Shown here in pieces: positions 29,366 to 33,788 of a stretch of 33,788 nt of DNA. Origin of the DNA: a virus; the IMG/VR virus record IMGVR_UViG_3300032249_000095, positions 1-33,788 of that record. One strand, written 5' to 3'. Below the pieces are notes generated by a model. That model was given only the letters and a program-made list of their open reading frames with translations. It did not search any database and had not been told where the DNA came from. The position numbers were made by a program, and so were the translations under genes. Position 1 is the first letter of the stretch; every line of letters starts with the position of its first letter.

Positions 29366-29638
29366 TTAGTCAGTATCGGTTGCACTTACAGTTGTACCAT
29401 CAGCAATATCAACAGAAGTTGACGTTACTTGGTTAACATAAGTTAATACAAGACTTGGGGTTGTGGTGTCATATACAAACAGAATGTCACCAACTTTAAC
29501 CATGTCTTTTAACGCTGCAAAATAACCAGCTGTATTAACAGTAGCTTGGGTATCAGCAGTTTTATACAAATACATCGATGGAGCATTACCAGCCTTCGAT
29601 GCACATACAGTTACTAAACCATCAGCAGAATATGCCAT
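29366..29638 (-). CDS. Small beta-rich structural protein
   Basis: The 90-aa product includes MAYSADGLVTVCASKAGNAP, YLYKTADTQATVNTAGYFAA and KVGDILFVYDTTTPSLVLTY, ending SVDIADGTTVSATDTD. Y-T-DT-ATV-TAGYF and (V/L)GD-I-V-- are recurrent in small proteins directly after capsid genes in many phages; they may be head decoration or head-stabilising proteins. The exact role is unknown. It follows the capsid gene by 17 nt with a ribosome site (GGAGAG) before the ATG. Confidence 0.75.
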   Translation of the reverse strand: MAYSADGLVTVCASKAGNAPSMYLYKTADTQATVNTAGYFAALKDMVKVGDILFVYDTTTPSLVLTYVNQVTSTSVDIADGTTVSATDTD

Positions 29639-29655
29639 ATCAGTCTCTCCTTAGA

Positions 29656-30498
29656 TTAAGATTCACGAGCGGTGATTTTGACAATACCCTCATCATCGAT
29701 AATAATCGATCCAGCAGAGAAAATGCTGTTCACTAGGAACGAGGTCTTCTCAGGGATGTAATTAATTTCGGTGCGTGGGGCAATACCTTCTGCATAGCCA
29801 AGTGCATCTTTATGGAAAGCAAAGCAAGTGCGGTCTAAAGAACCATCAACTGCTAAGCCACCCTCAGAGCGGTCACCAAGGATATGGAAAGTAAAGCCCA
29901 AGAAAGTATTGATTTCACCAGCAACAAGTGCTTTAACAGTATTGAAGTCAGAGCTAGTTACTGCTGTCTCAGACAACAACGATGATAAGCCATTTGCGTG
30001 GAGGATAATATGACGGCCCTCTGGAGGTACGTTATTTTTATCCAACAGCTTCTTAGCTTCACGCAACTTGGCTACGTTCATGTTGGTATCAGAACCGCCG
30101 ATATCGTTAGAAACAGTCAAGCTGGTGCTGGTATTTCCGAGTGCATCAAGAATCAACTGGTCTTGTCTACGGCCAATAGCGTTGGACAATACTTGTACCA
30201 ACTCTTGGCGCTCGTCAAAATTGACTTTAGCTTGGGTAAAGATATCGCTGTATTCAGCAGCGTTCCAATCTTGCAATGTGCAAGTTACGTTGCTAAATGC
30301 TACGTTTAATGGAGTTACGTCAGATTGTGCAATGCGTGGGGTAGCCACACCTTTGCCAACCTTTGGAAACTTAACAGTAGAGCCTTCAACTCCTCTGCGC
30401 TGACGAACAGCACCTACCAGCATAGCCTTGCCCTGGAAAGCCTGTTTTACCTCAGCATCAAATAGAGTTACAAAGGCATTAGATAATGAAATGCTCAT
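29656..30498 (-). CDS. Major capsid protein
   Basis: The 280-aa protein starts SISLSNAFVTLFDAEVKQAF, continues with AMLVGAVRQRRGVEGSTVKF (25-44), typical for the N-arm/E-loop start of this capsid family, then AAEYSDIFTQAKVNFDERQE, RQDQLILDALGNTSTSL, and KLREAKKLLDKNNVPPEGRH with the VPP-GR motif of the P-domain, and ends with IIIDDEGIVKITARES. HK97 fold is assumed from the family. It has its own long leader after a terminator, which would set its expression apart from the scaffold gene upstream. AGGAG is 6 nt before the ATG. Confidence 0.92.
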   Translation of the reverse strand: MSISLSNAFVTLFDAEVKQAFQGKAMLVGAVRQRRGVEGSTVKFPKVGKGVATPRIAQSDVTPLNVAFSNVTCTLQDWNAAEYSDIFTQAKVNFDERQELVQVLSNAIGRRQDQLILDALGNTSTSLTVSNDIGGSDTNMNVAKLREAKKLLDKNNVPPEGRHIILHANGLSSLLSETAVTSSDFNTVKALVAGEINTFLGFTFHILGDRSEGGLAVDGSLDRTCFAFHKDALGYAEGIAPRTEINYIPEKTSFLVNSIFSAGSIIIDDEGIVKITARES

Positions 30499-30708
30499 GT
30501 ATTTCTCCTAAAAGGTAAAAAAATAAATTGGGTTTTTGCTTTGGTGTGCCTGTTGCCAGGGCCTACGCTTGCTACTTGCGGTAGCCAATCGTCAGATTAA
30601 TCTGCATCAAGGGCCAATTAAATGGTATGCCTTAATGAGTTTCTAGCAGAAATGTAGGAAAAATACAACATCTAGTGAAATATTTTTTATACCAACTAAA
30701 TGTTGATG
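30499..30708 (-). promoter_or_regulatory. Capsid gene leader with conserved-looking secondary structure
   Basis: This gap between the terminator and the capsid ATG holds no supported gene (longest frames under 20 codons without ribosome sites). On the minus strand it contains CCTGGCAACAGG (30560-30549; a 4-bp stem with a GCAA tetraloop), GCTAC-CGCAA-GTAGC (30585-30571; 5-bp stem) and the perfect palindrome CAGATTAATCTG (30593-30604). The capsid promoter must lie here or further upstream; TTGTAT-17-TAGAAA is a weak candidate near 30677-30649. Confidence 0.45.
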
Positions 30709-30738
30709 AAAAAACCCCCGGCAAACTGCACCGGGGGG
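30709..30738 (-). terminator. Rho-independent terminator after the scaffold gene
   Basis: On the minus strand CCCCCGG (30737-30731) pairs with CCGGGGG (30721-30715) around a 9-nt loop, followed by TTTTTT (30714-30709). All seven pairs are G-C, so this is a classical intrinsic terminator. It lies 31 nt after the scaffold stop and before the capsid gene, so it would cut or lower transcription from upstream late genes, and the capsid region would depend on read-through or its own promoter. Confidence 0.88.
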
Positions 30739-30768
30739 AGGGTCACTCTCGTGAGGAGATTTCTTATT

Positions 30769-31545
30769 TTAGCCGAAATTTTGAGCAAACATTCGCTCAA
30801 CCTTGGCTCGGTAGGCTGGATCTGTCTTGTACTTAGGATCGCCAACCATCTGGTACAACTCATCTTTCGATGGCGCACCTTCAATCGGAGCTGACTCAAC
30901 TGGGATGCGGGATCCCTCATAAGTCTCTCGGAGTTTCATCAAAGCCTTTAAGCCTTTGGCTGTACCGCCCATATACTTAAATTCCTCAAAGTCATCCTTG
31001 CCCCAGATTCCTTTGTTTACAAGACCCCTAGCCCAATCAGTCATGCCTTTAATAATGACATCTGCATTAGGACCAAGAGCTGCCTTCTCTTCTGCTAAAG
31101 ACCTGGTTACATTTTCTACCTTCTCAGCGCCCATGCCGACAACCTTACCAACAAGGTTATCTAAAGCCAACTGCGATATCCCATGCTCCTTTGCCCAATC
31201 TAATACATGGGAGCGTACAGGATCTGTCTCTGGCAAAGAGCCAAATGCTGAGGTGTCATACTTACCATCAGTCGGGGCTTTGTGTTTGCCTTGCGATATC
31301 TGTTTCCTAAGATCCATCCAAGACTTTGCTATGCCCTCAAGATCGGGGGCTGAATCGTCTTTCTTCCAAAAGTTCTCAGGCCACCAATCTGGCCTGTCTA
31401 AGGGGGTGTCATCCTCTGGTTCAGATAAATGAGCTATTGCGGTTGATTCTGGGTTTTGTGATACGGCTTGACTGTCTTCAGCGCTAACTGAATCCAATAG
31501 GCCGCCTTCTGTTTCTGCGGGTTGGACTGCTTCAGTCGTTTCCAT
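30769..31545 (-). CDS. Scaffolding (capsid assembly) protein
   Basis: The 258-aa protein is acidic and helical without domains of fixed enzymes. It begins with a disordered acidic 50 residues, then DRPDWWPENFWKKDDSAPDL (about 50-69) and EGIAKSWMDLRKQISQGKHK, typical of T7 gp9-type scaffold N-termini (PEKF-K-G----E-LAKSY-EL). The basic C-terminal end (ELYQMVGDPKYKTDPAYRAK, VERMFAQNFG) is where scaffolds bind the capsid shell. It directly precedes the capsid gene, as in T7, but with a terminator between. The start shares a base with the upstream stop. Confidence 0.88.
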   Translation of the reverse strand: METTEAVQPAETEGGLLDSVSAEDSQAVSQNPESTAIAHLSEPEDDTPLDRPDWWPENFWKKDDSAPDLEGIAKSWMDLRKQISQGKHKAPTDGKYDTSAFGSLPETDPVRSHVLDWAKEHGISQLALDNLVGKVVGMGAEKVENVTRSLAEEKAALGPNADVIIKGMTDWARGLVNKGIWGKDDFEEFKYMGGTAKGLKALMKLRETYEGSRIPVESAPIEGAPSKDELYQMVGDPKYKTDPAYRAKVERMFAQNFG

Positions 31546-31808
31546 TACATTTTCCTTGCTTTTAAGATCCTTGCTTCAAGATCCCGTACTACAGAGTTCT
31601 GCCCTTCTCGATAGAACGCATAGCTTGGGTCAGAGCCAGGCAAGGCAACTGGCTGCTCTAACAAAGCTGACCTAAGCCACTTCATTAGTTTTTCTCCATC
31701 CTCTGAGCCAAAAACTCGGAGGCATAATTTATTTAAATCCTCAGTTGCTTGTTGAGAATCTCTAACGTCTGTGGCTACGTTTTCTAACCCTTCCCAGCCG
31801 TCATTCAT
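31545..31808 (-). CDS. Bbp19-like phage protein
   Basis: The 87-aa product contains LCLRVFGSEDGEKLMKWLRS (about 28-47) and DPSYAFYREGQNSVVRDLEA (about 60-79). F-(T/S)--G---L--L and the YREGQ-SVVR-(I/L) end is the pattern of the Bbp19 family, small proteins in phage structural operons near portal and scaffold genes, of unknown role. The ATG at 31808 shares a base with the upstream stop (TAATG), preferred over a TTG two codons earlier. Confidence 0.78.
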   Translation of the reverse strand: MNDGWEGLENVATDVRDSQQATEDLNKLCLRVFGSEDGEKLMKWLRSALLEQPVALPGSDPSYAFYREGQNSVVRDLEARILKARKM

Positions 31809-32074
31809 TAGCAATCCTCTGCGCCTTCGTAATCACTATAGGTCTTTAGAACCTCGTAGATTGCAGGAATTAAGTCACCCTTTAAATCTTCCATGTTGAT
31901 ATAGTGTGCGTTTTCTTTGACTGTAGCCATATTGCCATGCCTTGCTGACTCGTCATAATGAATAGCGACTTGGACTTGGATTTGGTCTTTAGTGCCAAAG
32001 AAGTTAGTGATTCTAGCGTAGGCTTGTGGGGCTGGTACGCCAAATTGGGTTTGAACTGCGAGCTTTAATGCCAT
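31808..32074 (-). CDS. 88-aa conserved structural-operon protein
   Basis: The product starts MALKLAVQTQFGVPAPQAYA, a beginning I recognise from small proteins in several phage groups, followed by a strand (IQVQVAIHYDESARHGNMAT) and IYEVLKTYSDYEGAEDC at the end. Such proteins have been assigned to baseplate/tail or neck regions by position only. It lies 9 nt after the fibre stop with GGAG before the ATG. Function is unknown. Confidence 0.75.
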   Translation of the reverse strand: MALKLAVQTQFGVPAPQAYARITNFFGTKDQIQVQVAIHYDESARHGNMATVKENAHYINMEDLKGDLIPAIYEVLKTYSDYEGAEDC

Positions 32075-32083
32075 GATTTCTCC

Positions 32084-33788
32084 TTAGTATGTCATTTCGG
32101 TTGTGCGGATTTGTGCTACTGTTCTAATTGTCGTACTAGCTTGTCCTGTAAAGGTAACTCTTAAACCACCATTGGTCGTATCTGCTGTTACTGCAATAGT
32201 CCATGTTGCCGCACCTACATCAGCGTAAGAAGACATTACTGTAACTCCAACAAGGGTAGTAGCCGCAGCGTTAGCACCTCGTTTAATTACACCTTCGATA
32301 GTCCAGCCTTTAGTGTTACCACCGCCAGTAACTCCTGATATAACTTCACCAGTAAAGAAGTAAGCAGAGTTATTAGGTAGTATTACTTGGTTTGTTGTTC
32401 CTGCGGCTGAAGTATTTGAGCGTAATGCTGTAGCAGTAGCGTCTGTAGTTTGAGTAGCCAGTACAAGCAATCCAGTTTGTGAAGTTCCTGATACATCTGC
32501 AATTGGATTAGAACAAGCTGCAAATACAGCATTACCTTGAATACTTCTTGTCGTACCTCGCCTTCCACCTAAACAAGTGGTATAGTCACCACTTGCTGTA
32601 TTTCTTGACCCAAGAACCGATGAACTAAGGTCTGGTGCTGAATTACCAAATCCAGCCCCAATAAAACTTGCTATACCTGCCGCTGTATTACCAGCAGCAC
32701 TACCAAATGTACCGCCACCAGCAATGACAGAACCAATACCTGTAGCTTGGTTTTGCTGACCCCCACCAACAAAACTCCAATCCCCACTAGCCACATTCCT
32801 ATTAGCCGCAGTACCAGCATCACCACCGCCACCGATAAATGAATAACTACCTGTAGCTTGGTTATTACCACCGCCTACTACTACTCCATGAGGAGTAAAG
32901 AAAGATAGAGTTGCTGTTCCGCTTCCGCTTGCTACAGTTGATAATGTTAATGAAGTTCCTGAAATAGCGGCAACATAGGTTGTTGGAAAAGTAATGTAAG
33001 TACCAGTTATTAATTGACCAACTTTGATGTTTGCGTTAGACCCTGACAGCGTTACGGCTGTTGTGCCGTTCATTGTTGCAGACTGTGTTGTTACGGCTGA
33101 GTTTGAAGTTGTAGAGTTAATTGTTCCATTTCCAACAAAACCAAAGTATCCACTAGCTGTATTAGTTTGTCCACCAACGACAGCACCATAAGCAAAGTTT
33201 GCAGTATTATCATTACCGCCACCAATAAATGTTGAAGGGCTGGTTGCGTTATTTCTTGCTCCAGCAACAACTACTGCTTGTGAACTACTAGCAGTATTTT
33301 GAAAGCCAGCACCAACAAAAGAATCTTGACCGCTAGATGTATTGTTTCTACCTGCACCAATAAAAGCATAAGTACCACTAGCTACCCTTGCCGCAGTATC
33401 TCTAACAGTCTGCCAATCAACAGCATTAGCACCCCTAGCATTACCACCTGCTGTAGTAGATGTAGTAGCTTGTGCTTGTAATGCGCCTGTTCCTGCTGGT
33501 TGTACAAATAAAGCACCATTAGACTCTAATCCAATAGTAGATACTCCACTAAAGGATAGGGTAGGAGTTCCGTAGACTCTTGTTGGCGTGGTGGCTACAT
33601 AAGAGTTTGCAGTTGAACCAAATTCAAGCTGAACACCCCACAGAAAAACACCGCTTGTTCCATCTCCTGTATAACTATTGGTTGTTCCGTTATCTAGAAA
33701 AACTATTGGTCTAGCAACAGTTCCAGTCGCTACTGCAACTACAATACATCTATACCAACCATTTCCAGCAGATACGATTGAAGCTGAA
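32084..33788 (-). CDS. Tail fibre, C-terminal part (YadA-head-like repeats; enters from the window edge)
   Basis: The frame is open from the window edge (first complete codon 33786-33784) to TAA at 32084; an internal ATG at 33073 is not a natural start because the upstream frame is clearly coding. It begins with AGNGWYRCIVVAVATGTVAR and GDGTSGVFLWGVQLEFGSTA, the end of a lectin-like module. Then come repeats of the type F(I/V)G-G--N-A(S/T)G that form YadA/trimeric-adhesin-head-like coils (FIGAGRNNTSSG, FVGAGFQNTASS, FVGGGQQNQATG). The C-terminal 110 residues (AYFFTGEVISGVTGGGNTKG, WTIEGVIKRGANAA) match a receptor-binding-like domain of aquatic phage fibres. It probably continues the gene at 1-1020. 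Confidence 0.85.
   Translation of the reverse strand, partial: SASIVSAGNGWYRCIVVAVATGTVARPIVFLDNGTTNSYTGDGTSGVFLWGVQLEFGSTANSYVATTPTRVYGTPTLSFSGVSTIGLESNGALFVQPAGTGALQAQATTSTTAGGNARGANAVDWQTVRDTAARVASGTYAFIGAGRNNTSSGQDSFVGAGFQNTASSSQAVVVAGARNNATSPSTFIGGGNDNTANFAYGAVVGGQTNTASGYFGFVGNGTINSTTSNSAVTTQSATMNGTTAVTLSGSNANIKVGQLITGTYITFPTTYVAAISGTSLTLSTVASGSGTATLSFFTPHGVVVGGGNNQATGSYSFIGGGGDAGTAANRNVASGDWSFVGGGQQNQATGIGSVIAGGGTFGSAAGNTAAGIASFIGAGFGNSAPDLSSSVLGSRNTASGDYTTCLGGRRGTTRSIQGNAVFAACSNPIADVSGTSQTGLLVLATQTTDATATALRSNTSAAGTTNQVILPNNSAYFFTGEVISGVTGGGNTKGWTIEGVIKRGANAAATTLVGVTVMSSYADVGAATWTIAVTADTTNGGLRVTFTGQASTTIRTVAQIRTTEMTY

Noticed and set aside
32383-32871. Small leftward frames of 61-66 codons within the fibre
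   Set aside because: They are out-of-frame readings of repeat-rich fibre DNA without start signals.
33073-33073. ATG at 33073 as the start of a separate C-terminal fibre gene
   Set aside because: The same frame is coding-like (YadA-type repeats and lectin-like module) for about 240 codons upstream to the edge, so this Met is internal.
1-33788. tRNA genes
   Set aside because: No cloverleaf with a T-loop GTTCRA-type box was seen on either strand by reading; a tRNAscan run would settle it.

Overview
The window looks like the nearly complete genome of a small tailed phage with T7-type virion architecture (a podovirus) infecting a Gram-negative bacterium. The evidence is a T7 gp8-type portal, tail tubular proteins A and B, four consecutive internal/ejection proteins, a fibre with a T7 gp17-type N-terminus, a scaffold-capsid pair and a large terminase. 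A lipoprotein with a lipobox and a GH24 endolysin point to a Gram-negative host. No RNA polymerase, DNA polymerase, primase or helicase gene is visible, so the phage must use the host transcription and replication machinery. Moderate GC and very tight packing (many ATGA, GTGA and TAATG overlaps) resemble aquatic proteobacterial podoviruses, but the host cannot be named from the sequence.

The two ends of the window appear to be two halves of one tail-fibre gene. Positions 1020 down to 1 encode the N-terminal collagen-like part and the start of a lectin-like module. Positions 33788 down to 32084 encode the end of the same kind of module, YadA-head-like repeats and a C-terminal receptor-binding-like domain. 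Joined end to end, the late genes form one leftward operon: large terminase (5358-6917), gp13/GNAT-like protein, a cassette of tiny basic proteins, a decoration-like protein, portal (1013-2632), fibre, two small proteins, scaffold, terminator, capsid, TTPA, TTPB, four ejection proteins, second fibre, then a lysis cassette ending in the endolysin (16459). A piece of the fibre, roughly 0.2 kb, seems to be missing at the junction.

The non-structural genes fill 6.97-16.48 kb. A rightward pair (6974-8286) encodes an HTH-metallophosphoesterase and an SprT-like metallopeptidase. A leftward block (13207 down to 8294) encodes a ribbon-helix-helix regulator, RusA, zinc-ribbon proteins, a PP-loop/PAPS-reductase-like enzyme, a mini NrdR-type zinc ribbon, a winged-helix replication-type protein, a small protein with an SSB-like acidic IPF tail, a probable small terminase, a run of very small coupled genes and a lipoprotein. 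A divergent rightward block (13388-16476) encodes a small serine recombinase, small membrane and HTH proteins, a YqaJ-type exonuclease and an ERF-type annealing protein.

The likely logic is host-dependent replication assisted by the Rep-like protein and SSB-like protein, with YqaJ, ERF and RusA supplying recombination and junction resolution, possibly also making concatemers for packaging. The same palindrome (core AGCGATATCGCT) occurs at two control regions, just downstream of a predicted sigma70 promoter for the recombinase operon and upstream of the 9283 gene. This suggests one regulator acting on both; the RHH protein encoded divergently from the recombinase is the natural candidate.
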